From assembly GCF_038066635.1 (NCBI RefSeq), contig NZ_JBBUTI010000015.1:46764-110763 (forward strand): DNA of 64,000 nt, given 5' to 3'. Within the stretch, counting starts at the first letter, position 1, and each line of letters opens with the position of its first letter. The notes under the pieces are model-generated. The model saw only the letters and a program-made list of their open reading frames with translations, searched no databases and had not been told where the DNA came from. The position numbers and the translations under genes are program-made. This stretch comes from Ideonella margarita. GTDB taxonomy: Bacteria > Pseudomonadota > Gammaproteobacteria > Burkholderiales > Burkholderiaceae_C. This document shows positions 50,256-58,953 of this stretch, piece after piece.

Positions 50256-50287
50256 CAGCGGGCCGGCCGGCAGCGGCCGGCCCGCTG
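50256..50287 (+). other. Strong intra-operon hairpin between urtA and urtB
   Basis: A perfect 14-bp stem CAGCGGGCCGGCCG / CGGCCGGCCCGCTG closes on the tetraloop GCAG, 54 bp after the urtA stop. No T run follows. It probably protects the urtA 3' end from exonucleases or slows polymerase, giving more binding protein than permease, like the malE-malF element. Confidence 0.75.
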
Positions 50288-50353
50288 TGCTTGAAGCGCG
50301 TGCTGCGCCACGTCCTCGTGGCAACCCCTCACCACCACCGCCAGCCTGCCACC

Positions 50354-51955
50354 ATGCACTTGCGCCGCCTGACTTCCCTGCTGTTTGCCGCCTTCGTGGG
50401 CCTGGCTTCGCTGCCAGCCCAAGCGCTGGCCCCTGACGAGGCGCGCGCCATTGCGGCCGGCGACACCGATGCCCGCATCGCCGCACTGGCAGCCGCCGCG
50501 GCCCGCGCCGACGAAGGCCTGCCCCGCCTGGTGCAGGCGCTGCTGGACGACGCCGTGAAGCTGACGCCGAAGCAGGTGCTGGTGATCGACGGCGACAAGG
50601 CGCTGGACGCCGCCACCGGGCAGGCGGCCACGCTGCCGGACGACGCAGAAGACGTCGTCAACAACAACCGCATGCGCGGCGCCTTGCAGGCCGCGCAGGC
50701 CGCCCTGAAGCTCCTGTCGCCCGATATGGCCGTGCGCCAGTCGGCCGTGGCTGAGCTGGGCAAGGAAACGCTGGAAGCCGCCCAGCTGCCCCTCATCGAC
50801 AAGGCGCTGGGTGCTGAAACCGACCCGGCCCTGAAAGAGCGCCTGAGCCTGATGCGCGCCGCCATCCTGATTGCCTCGTCTGACCGGGCACAGCGCCTCG
50901 ACGCCGCCCGCGCACTGGGCGAGAGCGGCCAGAGCCAGGTGCGCAGCCTGCTGCAGGAACGCCTGGGCGACGCCAAGACCGGCGGCCCCGAAACCGACCC
51001 CGAAGTGCGCGGTGCCCTCATCGCCTCCATCGACAAGGTCTCTGCGAAGCTGGCCTGGGGCGAGCGCCTGGGCGTGATGTTCACCGGCATCAGCCTGGGC
51101 AGCATCCTGCTGCTGGTGGCGCTGGGCCTGGCCATCACCTACGGCCTGATGGGCGTGATCAACATGGCCCACGGCGAGCTGATGATGATCGGCGCCTACG
51201 CCACCTACCTCGTGCAGAACCTGTTCCGCACCTACGCGCCGTCGGCGTTCGACCACTACATCTGGCTGGCCATTCCCGCATCCTTTCTGGCCTCGGCGCT
51301 GGTGGGCGCGGTGCTCGAACGGCTGGTGCTGCGCTGGCTGTACGGCCGTCCGCTGGAAACGCTGCTGGCCACCTGGGGCATCTCGCTGGTGCTGATGCAG
51401 GCCGTGCGCAGCCTGTTCGGCGCGCAGAACGTGCCGGTGGAAAACCCTGCGTGGCTCTCGGGCGGCGTGGCCGTCATGAGCAACCTGGTGCTGCCCTACA
51501 ACCGCATCGCCATCATCGGTTTCGCCTTCGCCGTGCTGGCCGGTGTGGCGCTGCTGATCGCCCGCACCCGCCTCGGCCTGTTCGTGCGCGGCGTCACCCA
51601 GAACCGCCGCATGGCGGCCTGCGTGGGCATTGATACCGCCCGCATCGACACCCTGGCGTTTGGCCTGGGCGCAGGCATTGCAGGCCTCGCCGGCTGCGCG
51701 CTCAGCCAGGTCGGCAATGTGGGCCCTGACCTCGGCCAGAACTACATCGTCGACAGCTTCATGGTGGTGGTGCTGGGCGGTGTGGGCCAACTCGCCGGCA
51801 CCGTCTACGCCGCCCTCGGCCTGGGCGTGCTGAACAAGTTCCTCGAAGGCTGGGCCGGTGCGGTGCTGGCCAAGATCATGGTGCTGGTGTTCATCGTCGT
51901 GTTCATCCAGAAGCGCCCGCAAGGCCTGTTCGCCATGAAGGGGCGTGACGCATGA
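50354..51955 (+). CDS. urtB: Urea ABC transporter permease UrtB
   Basis: Inner-membrane permease of the branched-chain amino acid type, 533 residues. A signal sequence (about 1-24) is followed by a long extracytoplasmic domain of about 200 residues (Ala-rich, with helical repeats), typical of proteobacterial UrtB and absent from LivH. The permease core (about 240-530) has the SLGSILLLVALGLAITYGLMG entry, written here as positions 245-265, and the GRPLETLLATWG and GVGQLAGTVYAALGLG motifs. The ATG at 50354 starts the signal peptide. It overlaps urtC by 4 bp. Confidence 0.96.
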   Translation: MHLRRLTSLLFAAFVGLASLPAQALAPDEARAIAAGDTDARIAALAAAAARADEGLPRLVQALLDDAVKLTPKQVLVIDGDKALDAATGQAATLPDDAEDVVNNNRMRGALQAAQAALKLLSPDMAVRQSAVAELGKETLEAAQLPLIDKALGAETDPALKERLSLMRAAILIASSDRAQRLDAARALGESGQSQVRSLLQERLGDAKTGGPETDPEVRGALIASIDKVSAKLAWGERLGVMFTGISLGSILLLVALGLAITYGLMGVINMAHGELMMIGAYATYLVQNLFRTYAPSAFDHYIWLAIPASFLASALVGAVLERLVLRWLYGRPLETLLATWGISLVLMQAVRSLFGAQNVPVENPAWLSGGVAVMSNLVLPYNRIAIIGFAFAVLAGVALLIARTRLGLFVRGVTQNRRMAACVGIDTARIDTLAFGLGAGIAGLAGCALSQVGNVGPDLGQNYIVDSFMVVVLGGVGQLAGTVYAALGLGVLNKFLEGWAGAVLAKIMVLVFIVVFIQKRPQGLFAMKGRDA

Positions 51956-53130
51956 GCACCCAACCACCTCTCACTGAAGCCGTGAAGCCCGCCATGAGCG
52001 CCACCCGTGTCGAATTTGCCTTGCCCACGCCACGCCGCGGGCTGCTGTTGAACCGCGCCGGCTGGCTGGCCGTGGCCGCCGCGCTGCTGGTGGTGACCGT
52101 GCTGGTGCCCGTGCTGCACCTGCTGGTGCCGGCCGACAGCATGTTCCACATGAGCGAGTACAGCGTGGCGCTGATCGGCAAGATCATGTGCTACGCCATC
52201 TGTGCGCTGGCCATGGACCTGATCTGGGGCTACACCGGCATCCTCAGCCTGGGCCACGGCCTGTTCTTCGCGCTGGGTGGTTATGCCATGGGCATGACGC
52301 TGATGCGCGAGATCGGCCGCGAGGGCAACTACAAGAGCGACTTGCCCGACTTCATGGTCTTCCTCGACTGGAAAGAGCTTCCGTGGCAATGGGCCTGGAG
52401 CGACAGCTTTGCGCTGCAGATGCTGCTGGTGGTGGCGGTGCCGGGGCTGCTGGCGCTGGTGTTCGGCTACTTCGCCTTCCGCAGCCGCATCAAGGGCGTG
52501 TATTTCTCGATCATCACCCAGGCGATGACCTTCGCCGCGATGCTGCTGTTCTTCCGCAATGAAACCGGCTTTGGCGGCAACAACGGCTTCACCGATTTCA
52601 AGCGCATCCTCGGCGTGCCGCTGGCGCAGCCGTCCACCCGCACGGTGCTGTTCGTGCTGACCGGCCTCACGCTGATCGGCTTCTACCTGATGGCCCGCGC
52701 CATCGTGAACAGCAAGTTCGGCCGGGTGCTGCAGGCCATCCGTGATGCGGAGAGCCGCGTCATGTTCACCGGCTACGACCCGCTGTCGTACAAGCTGGCG
52801 ATCTGGGTGCTGTCGGCGGTGATGTGCGGCGTGGCCGGTGCGTTGTATGTGCCGCAGGTCGGCATCATCAACCCCGGTGAGATGAGCGCCGCAGCGTCGA
52901 TCGAGATCGCCATCTGGACGGCCGTGGGCGGCCGCGCCAGCCTGATCGGCCCGATCGTGGGTGCCTTTTTCGTCAACGGGGCGAAGAGCTGGTTCACCCA
53001 GATGGTTCCGGAGTTCTGGCTGTATTTCCTGGGCGCCCTGTTCATCGCCGTCACGCTGTACCTGCCCGATGGTCTGGTGGGCCTGGCCCGCAAGTTCAGC
53101 AAGAAGCAACGCCCCGAGGAGCGCGCATGA
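51952..53130 (+). CDS. urtC: Urea ABC transporter permease UrtC
   Basis: Second permease of the urea importer, 392 residues. It has about eight to ten membrane helices and family motifs IWGYTGILSLGHGLFFALGGY, VYFSIITQAMTFAAML and GAFFVNGAKSW. The first 37 residues are a cytoplasmic, poorly conserved extension. It overlaps urtB and urtD by 4 bp each, so the membrane and ATPase subunits are made in step. Confidence 0.97.
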   Translation: MSTQPPLTEAVKPAMSATRVEFALPTPRRGLLLNRAGWLAVAAALLVVTVLVPVLHLLVPADSMFHMSEYSVALIGKIMCYAICALAMDLIWGYTGILSLGHGLFFALGGYAMGMTLMREIGREGNYKSDLPDFMVFLDWKELPWQWAWSDSFALQMLLVVAVPGLLALVFGYFAFRSRIKGVYFSIITQAMTFAAMLLFFRNETGFGGNNGFTDFKRILGVPLAQPSTRTVLFVLTGLTLIGFYLMARAIVNSKFGRVLQAIRDAESRVMFTGYDPLSYKLAIWVLSAVMCGVAGALYVPQVGIINPGEMSAAASIEIAIWTAVGGRASLIGPIVGAFFVNGAKSWFTQMVPEFWLYFLGALFIAVTLYLPDGLVGLARKFSKKQRPEERA

Positions 53131-54005
53131 CCCCCGAACTGCAACAGGCCGGCGCCGCCAAGCTGGCTGAATTCGCCGCCAAGTCGGCTGAAGGTCAGAC
53201 CTCCGGTGACCGCAGCGCCGGTTACGGCCGCGTGCTGGGCGCCGAGCCCGATTTCGCCCACGGCGTGGCGCTGTACCTCGACGACATCACCGTCACGTTT
53301 GATGGCTTCCGCGCCCTCAATGCGCTGAGCCTGGCCATCAACGTAGGCGAGCTGCGCTGCATCATCGGCCCCAACGGCGCGGGCAAGACGACGATGATGG
53401 ACGTCATCACCGGCAAGACCCGGCCCGATGCCGGCACAGCATCGTTCGGCTCGAACATCGACCTGCTGCGCCTGCGTGAAAACGAGATCGCCCAGATCGG
53501 CATCGGCCGCAAGTTCCAGAAACCCACGGTGGTGGAACAGCTCAGCGTGTTCGAGAACCTGGAGCTGGCGCTGAAGGCCGACCGCCGCGCCCGGGCCAGC
53601 CTGTTCTCGCGCTTGACCGGCGCGCAGCTCGACCGCATCGGCGAGACCCTGCAGCTCATCCACCTGCTGCCCGAGGCGCAGCGCACCGCCGGCCTGCTCA
53701 GCCATGGCCAGAAGCAGTGGCTGGAGATCGGCATGCTGCTGATGCAGGAGCCCAAGCTGCTGTTGCTCGACGAGCCGGTGGCCGGCATGACCGACGAAGA
53801 GACCGAGCGCACGGCCGAGCTGTTCCTGAGCCTGGAAGGCAAGCACTCGCTGGTGGTGGTCGAGCACGACATGAAGTTCGTCGACCAGCTCACCGAGGGC
53901 TGGAAGAAGGTCACCGTGCTGCATGAAGGCAGCGTGCTGGCCGAAGGCCCGCTGTCGGAAGTGCAGGCCAATCCGAAGGTGGTCGAGGTTTATCTGGGGC
54001 GCTGA
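53127..54005 (+). CDS. urtD: Urea ABC transporter ATPase UrtD
   Basis: LivG-like ATP-binding subunit, 292 residues. The Walker A motif is GPNGAGKTT (about 83-91), the signature loop is LSHGQKQWLEIG, and Walker B is LLLLDEPVAGM with the catalytic Glu. The N-terminal about 45 residues form a non-conserved extension before the ATPase domain, longer than in most LivG proteins but common in UrtD. It overlaps urtC by 4 bp; urtE follows after 27 bp. Confidence 0.97.
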   Translation: MTPELQQAGAAKLAEFAAKSAEGQTSGDRSAGYGRVLGAEPDFAHGVALYLDDITVTFDGFRALNALSLAINVGELRCIIGPNGAGKTTMMDVITGKTRPDAGTASFGSNIDLLRLRENEIAQIGIGRKFQKPTVVEQLSVFENLELALKADRRARASLFSRLTGAQLDRIGETLQLIHLLPEAQRTAGLLSHGQKQWLEIGMLLMQEPKLLLLDEPVAGMTDEETERTAELFLSLEGKHSLVVVEHDMKFVDQLTEGWKKVTVLHEGSVLAEGPLSEVQANPKVVEVYLGR

Positions 54006-54032
54006 GCCAGCGCCGCAGCACAAGGTTCATTC

Positions 54033-54725
54033 ATGCTGAAAGTAGATCAACTCCACCAGTACTACGGCGGCTCGCACATCCTGCGCGGCGTCTCGTTCGA
54101 GGCCGCGCTGGGCGAGGTCACCGTGGTGCTCGGCCGCAATGGCGTGGGCAAGACCACGCTGCTCAAGAGCCTGATGGGCGTGGTGCCGGTCAAGAGCGGG
54201 CAGGTCACGCTCGGCAGCACCAACATCACCCACGACACGCCGTATGAGCGCGTGCGCCGGGGTGTGGGCTACGTGCCCCAGGGCCGCGAAATCTTCGGCC
54301 GCCTGACGGTGGAAGACAACCTGCGCATGGGCATGGCAACCCGGCCGGGCAGCGAGCCCATTCCGGCCGAGCTGTTCGAGCTGTTCCCGGTGCTCAAGCA
54401 GATGCTGCAGCGGCGTGGCGGTGACTTGTCGGGCGGGCAGCAGCAGCAGCTGGCGATTGCCCGCGCGCTGGCCGCTGGCCCGAAGCTGCTGATACTCGAT
54501 GAGCCGACCGAGGGCATCCAGCCCAGCATCATCAAGGACATCGGCCGCGTCATCCGCATGCTCGCTGACCGCAAGACCATGGCCATCGTGCTGGTCGAGC
54601 AGTACTACGACTTTGCGGCTGAACTGGCCGACCAGTACCTGGTGATGGAGCGTGGCGAGGTGATCGCCCAGGGCCGTGGCCACGAGATGGAAAGTCGCGG
54701 TGTGCGCGACATGATGTCGATCTGA
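54033..54725 (+). CDS. urtE: Urea ABC transporter ATPase UrtE
   Basis: LivF-like ATP-binding subunit, 230 residues. Walker A is GRNGVGKTT (about 37-45), the signature loop is LSGGQQQQLAIAR, and Walker B is LLILDEPTEGI, followed by IQPSIIKDIG, which marks the urea-type branch. It closes the urtABCDE operon. Urease structural genes are not in the next 10 kb, so the urea carrier is unlinked from urease here, or feeds a urea amidolyase elsewhere. Confidence 0.97.
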   Translation: MLKVDQLHQYYGGSHILRGVSFEAALGEVTVVLGRNGVGKTTLLKSLMGVVPVKSGQVTLGSTNITHDTPYERVRRGVGYVPQGREIFGRLTVEDNLRMGMATRPGSEPIPAELFELFPVLKQMLQRRGGDLSGGQQQQLAIARALAAGPKLLILDEPTEGIQPSIIKDIGRVIRMLADRKTMAIVLVEQYYDFAAELADQYLVMERGEVIAQGRGHEMESRGVRDMMSI

Positions 54726-54787
54726 CAGGCCCGGGTGGGCCGGCAGGCAGGCGGGGGCAGGGGCTTTGCACTAGACTTCGCCCCCTC

Positions 54788-56125
54788 ATGCCAGACACCA
54801 CCCCCTCGAATTCGCCCGCAGACGCCGCGGCCCCTGACACGCTGACCCCGGAGGCTGGGGGCGCGCCCGTGGTGATCGTGGGTGGCGGACCGGCCGGCCT
54901 GATGGCCGCCGAGGTGCTTGCCGCCGCCGGCCTGCCGGTTGCGCTGTACGACGCCATGCCCTCGGTGGGCCGCAAGTTTCTGCTGGCCGGCAAGGGCGGC
55001 CTGAACCTGACGCACAGCGAGGCCAAGCCGCAGTTCGCCGGCCGCTACGGCGCACAAGCCCCGGCCGTGGACGGCTGGCTCGACACTTTCAGCCCGCAAG
55101 CCCTGCGCGACTGGGCGCAGGCCCTGGGCGTGGACACCTTCGTGGGCAGCTCCGGCCGGGTGTTCCCGACCGAGATGAAGGCCGCACCGCTGCTGCGCGC
55201 CTGGCTGCACCGCCTGCGCCAGTCGGGCGTGCGCTTTCACATGCGCCACCGCTGGGTGCCGGCGTCGCTGGCGCCGGTGAACGGCGTGCACACCCTGGAA
55301 TTTGATCACCCGGCCGGTCGCAGCACTGTGCAGGCGCGCGGCGTGTTGCTGGCGCTGGGCGGCGGCAGCTGGGCACGCCTGGGCTCAGACGGCGCCTGGG
55401 TGGCCCCGCTGCAGGCCGCGGGCCTGGATGTGGCGCCGCTGCAGGCGGCCAACTGCGGCTTTGATGCCGTGTGGAGCCCGCACCTGCGCGAGAAGCACGC
55501 CGGTGCCGCCCTGAAGAACGTGGCGCTGTGCGTGGCAGACCTGGATGGCGCCGAGCTCTTCCGCCGCAAGGGCGAATGTGTGCTCACCGAGGGCGGGCTG
55601 GAGGGCAGTCTGGTGTACGCCGCCTCTGCCTGCATCCGCGACCAGATCGCTGCGCGTGGCCCGGTCACCGTGCACCTCGACCTGCTGCCCGACCAACCGC
55701 TGGACGCTGTCACGCAGGCCATCGCCCGTGGCCGTGGCGCCCGTTCCCTGGCCAACCACCTGCGCGAACAACTGAGCCTCTCCGGTGTGAAGGCCGGCTT
55801 GCTGCGCGAAGGTGTGGATGCGCCGACCTGGTCGCGCCACAGCGGCGATGCGGCCTGGCTGGCCGGGCGCATCAAGGCACTGCCCGTGACGCTGACCGCG
55901 CCACGCCCGATGGACGAGGCCATCAGCACCGCCGGTGGCGTGCGCCTGGGCGCGCTGGATGCGCAGCTGCAGGTGCAAGCCTGGCCTGGTGTGGCCGTGG
56001 CCGGTGAAATGCTCGACTGGGAAGCCCCGACGGGCGGCTACCTGCTCAGCGCCTGTTTTGCCAGTGCGGTGGTGGCTGCCCGCGGGCTGGCGGCGCGCCT
56101 GGCAGGGGCACCGGCCGAGGCCTGA
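54788..56125 (+). CDS. FAD-dependent oxidoreductase (TIGR03862/BaiN-like)
   Basis: Cytoplasmic flavoprotein of 445 residues in the family of HI0933/BaiN-like proteins. The dinucleotide-binding glycine motif GGGPAGLMAAE lies at about 35-45, after an Ala/Pro-rich N-terminal stretch. The family segment GRKFLLAGKGGLNLTH follows at about 62. The C-terminal GEMLDWEAPTGGYLLSACFASA motif closes the FAD site. No physiological reaction is proven for this subgroup. A TAGACT hexamer stands 10 bp before the start, with no Shine-Dalgarno. It lies downstream of urtE on the same strand but probably has its own promoter. Confidence 0.85.
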   Translation: MPDTTPSNSPADAAAPDTLTPEAGGAPVVIVGGGPAGLMAAEVLAAAGLPVALYDAMPSVGRKFLLAGKGGLNLTHSEAKPQFAGRYGAQAPAVDGWLDTFSPQALRDWAQALGVDTFVGSSGRVFPTEMKAAPLLRAWLHRLRQSGVRFHMRHRWVPASLAPVNGVHTLEFDHPAGRSTVQARGVLLALGGGSWARLGSDGAWVAPLQAAGLDVAPLQAANCGFDAVWSPHLREKHAGAALKNVALCVADLDGAELFRRKGECVLTEGGLEGSLVYAASACIRDQIAARGPVTVHLDLLPDQPLDAVTQAIARGRGARSLANHLREQLSLSGVKAGLLREGVDAPTWSRHSGDAAWLAGRIKALPVTLTAPRPMDEAISTAGGVRLGALDAQLQVQAWPGVAVAGEMLDWEAPTGGYLLSACFASAVVAARGLAARLAGAPAEA

Positions 56126-56154
56126 GTCTGCACCGGTAGCAGGTTGCTCGCCGC

Positions 56155-58113
56155 TCAGGCGGCTTCGGCGTCCGTCACCCGCAGGCGGTGCACCAGCTGC
56201 GACAGATCCAGCGCCGTGCGCTGCAGCTCGGCGGCGGCGTTGGACGCCTGCTGAACACTGCTCACGTTGTTGGCCGTCACATCGCCGATCTGCCGCACCG
56301 CCAGGCTCACCTGCTCGACGGCGGTGGTCTGCGCCCGGGTCGAGCCCGACAGCTCCGTCATCGCCACGCTGACGTGGCTGACCTGTTCCAGCATGCGGCC
56401 CATGCTGTCGCGGGCACTGTGGATCTGGCCCACGCCTTGAGCCACCTGGTTGGCCGAGGTCTGGATCAGCCCGCGGATTTCTGCCGCGGCCTTGGCGCAG
56501 CGCTGGGCCAGGCTGCGTACTTCGCTCGCCACCACGGCAAAGCCGCGGCCCGATTCGCCGGCCCGCGCGGCTTCCACCGCGGCATTCAGCGCGAGGATGT
56601 TGGTCTGGAAGGCGATGCCGTCGATCACGCTGACGATCTCGCCCACGCGGCGGCTGGTGGCCTCGATGCCTTCGATGGTGGTCACCGCCACCTGCATCCG
56701 GGTATTGCCGTCTTCGCCGGTGCTGCGCACGGTCAGGAACAGCTCATCCACCTGGTTCACGTGGTTGGCGTTGTTGCGCACGGTGTGCGCCACCTGGGTC
56801 AGCGTGGCCGCTGACTCTTCCACGCTGGCGGCCTGCTGGGCCGTGCGGCTGGCCAGCTCTTCACTGCTGCCGGCGATGTCGTCGCCCGTGGCCGCCACGG
56901 CCCTGGCGTTCTGACGGATCTGGTGAACCATGTCGGCCAGCTGGGTCGTCATGGTGTCGATCTCCCGGCCCATCTGCGCCAGCTCGTCGCGGCCTTCCAC
57001 GCGGGCACGCACGGTCAGATCACCCGCCGCCCCGGCGCGCGCTGCGGTAATCACCTGGTGCAGGGCCTGCATGGTGCTGCGGTAGAAGCCGGCCGCGAAG
57101 TACAGCAGGGCCAGCACACCCAGCAAGGCACCGCCAAAGGCCAGGTTGCGCTGCATCGTCAGGCGCTGGTTGCGCTCGTGAAGCAGCTCGGTCAGGCGGG
57201 CATTGGCGGCTTGCGAGAACCCCACCATCGCGCCAATGGCGTCGGTGCCGGCCTTGAAGTAGGCCGCGGCGTCGCCGGCGGGCTGGCCACTCGCGAACGA
57301 AGTTCGGGCCAGGGCGGCAAAGCTGCGGGTCTTCTCCAGCATCGCCTCATGGCCGGCCGGTGCAGGCTCACCCGCTCGGCCCAGTGCGGCGATCCGCTCC
57401 TCGATGGTGCGGGCCTGGTCTTCCAGGCCGGCGATGCGGCCATAGAGCGTGGCGATGTCCTGCGGGCTGGCTTCACCCTTGGCGATCAGTCCGGCGCCTT
57501 GTCCGCGCAGCAGGCCGGCGCCTTCGGTGAAGGGCAGCATGCGCTCGACCACCAGGTCCATCAGGAAGAAGGACGCGGCTTCGGGGTCGAACAGCAATTG
57601 CGAGTCTTCGCCGACGCGCGACACCAGCTGCCGGAGTGAGGACACGAGGGCGGTGTGGCTCTTGAAGACCGCAGCGCGGTCGCCGTCGCGCTGGCCATTG
57701 GCCAGGGCCAGCAGACCGTCGTGCGTGGTTTTCCAGCTGGCGGCCACGCTCCAGTGCGGCTGTGCCTGAACGGCGGTGCCGGCACTGGCCAGCGCGGCCT
57801 TGAGCTTGTCGCGCGTGGCGGGCAGTTGCTGTTCGGCGGCAGCATTGCCCGACATCGCGAGGTTGGTCTGCCCGCGGTGTGTCTGGGCCAGCACCGCCAC
57901 GGCCATCAATTGCTGCACCACCTCGGAGCCCGCGAGCTCTTCCCGGGTGAACGACAGCTGGCTGGAGGTGTCACTCAGGCTGCGGGCCGTCAGAATGGCG
58001 AGGGGCACGGCCACCAGCGAGGCGATGAAGGCCATCTTCACGGGTAGGCTGAGGCTTCGCATCAAGCGGATGGCGGGCGTCAGGAAGCTGGAAACAGAGG
58101 GAGCTTGGCTCAC
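56155..58113 (-). CDS. Methyl-accepting chemotaxis protein
   Basis: Membrane chemoreceptor of about 652 residues. TM1 is near residues 29-49 (MAFIASLVAVPLAIL), followed by a large periplasmic helical ligand domain to about 330. TM2 follows (LAFGGALLGVLALLYFAAG), with a HAMP domain (about 350-405) and the signalling hairpin whose tip is DGIAFQTNILALNAAVEAARAG, positions about 500-521, with the GRGFAVVASEVR block. No CheB/CheR docking pentapeptide is visible at the C-terminus. The GTG at 58113 is chosen so the SSFLTPAIRLM segment before TM1 is kept; the ATG at 58062 is the alternative. The ligand is unknown. Confidence 0.93.
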   Translation of the reverse strand: MSQAPSVSSFLTPAIRLMRSLSLPVKMAFIASLVAVPLAILTARSLSDTSSQLSFTREELAGSEVVQQLMAVAVLAQTHRGQTNLAMSGNAAAEQQLPATRDKLKAALASAGTAVQAQPHWSVAASWKTTHDGLLALANGQRDGDRAAVFKSHTALVSSLRQLVSRVGEDSQLLFDPEAASFFLMDLVVERMLPFTEGAGLLRGQGAGLIAKGEASPQDIATLYGRIAGLEDQARTIEERIAALGRAGEPAPAGHEAMLEKTRSFAALARTSFASGQPAGDAAAYFKAGTDAIGAMVGFSQAANARLTELLHERNQRLTMQRNLAFGGALLGVLALLYFAAGFYRSTMQALHQVITAARAGAAGDLTVRARVEGRDELAQMGREIDTMTTQLADMVHQIRQNARAVAATGDDIAGSSEELASRTAQQAASVEESAATLTQVAHTVRNNANHVNQVDELFLTVRSTGEDGNTRMQVAVTTIEGIEATSRRVGEIVSVIDGIAFQTNILALNAAVEAARAGESGRGFAVVASEVRSLAQRCAKAAAEIRGLIQTSANQVAQGVGQIHSARDSMGRMLEQVSHVSVAMTELSGSTRAQTTAVEQVSLAVRQIGDVTANNVSSVQQASNAAAELQRTALDLSQLVHRLRVTDAEAA

Positions 58114-58278
58114 GGCGGTGGGGGGTAGGGGGCGTTGAACGCCAACGCGGCGACTGCCCCTTGATTCTGTTGGCCACCCCTGCCGGGCCAAGGCTGAAAC
58201 AGCAGGGTGAACGCCGCCTTGAAGCCGCTGCCACAATGAAATGGTCTGCGGTTGCCGCCCATCACCACCCTCACCACC

Positions 58279-58953
58279 ATGATCACCGTTCACCACCTCA
58301 ACAATTCCCGCTCGCAGCGCGTGCTCTGGCTGCTGGAGGAGTTGGGCCTGCCCTACGAGATTCGCCCCTACCAGCGCGACGCCACCACCATGCTGGCCCC
58401 GCCCGAGCTGCGGCAGGTGCATCCGCTGGGCAAGTCGCCGGTGATCACCGACGGCGACATCACGGTGGCCGAGAGCGGCGCCATCATTGAATACCTGGTG
58501 GAGACCTACGGCGAGGGCCGCCTGCGGCCGGCCGCCGGCACGCCGCAGCGCCGCGACTGGACCTACTGGCTGCATTTCGCCGAAGGTTCGGCCATGCCGC
58601 CGCTGCTGATGAAGCTGGTGTTCGGCCGCATCCAGACGGCGCCGATGCCGTTCTTCGTCAAGCCGGTGGCGCGCGGCATTGCCAGGCAGGTGCTGAGCAG
58701 CTTCGTCGAGCCCAATCTGAAGAACCAGCTCGACTTCATGGAAGCCACGCTGAGCCGCCAGCCGTGGTTCGCCGGTGAGGCGTTCAGCGCCGCCGACATC
58801 CAGATGAGCTTCCCGGTGGAAGCAGCTGCCCAGCGTGCCGGGCTGGACGCCAGTCGCCCGAAACTGATGGCCTGGCTCAAGACCATCCACGCCCGGCCCG
58901 CTTACCAGCGCGCCCTGCAGCGTGGCGGCCCCTACGATTTCTGCAACGACTGA
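58279..58953 (+). CDS. Glutathione S-transferase family protein
   Basis: GST-fold enzyme of 224 residues. The N-terminal thioredoxin-like domain begins ITVHHLNNSRSQRVLWLLEE, with Ser9/Ser11-type catalytic candidates in NNSRSQ. The glutathione-binding cis-Pro appears in HPLGKSPVITDG, and AESGAIIEYL is the classical Glu-Ser pair. The C-terminal helical domain follows (N-capping AADIQMSFPVE). It is related to bacterial beta or GstA-like types; the substrate is unknown. The ATG at 58279 gives a family-like start. It is convergent with the GH18 gene, with no gap. Confidence 0.92.
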   Translation: MITVHHLNNSRSQRVLWLLEELGLPYEIRPYQRDATTMLAPPELRQVHPLGKSPVITDGDITVAESGAIIEYLVETYGEGRLRPAAGTPQRRDWTYWLHFAEGSAMPPLLMKLVFGRIQTAPMPFFVKPVARGIARQVLSSFVEPNLKNQLDFMEATLSRQPWFAGEAFSAADIQMSFPVEAAAQRAGLDASRPKLMAWLKTIHARPAYQRALQRGGPYDFCND

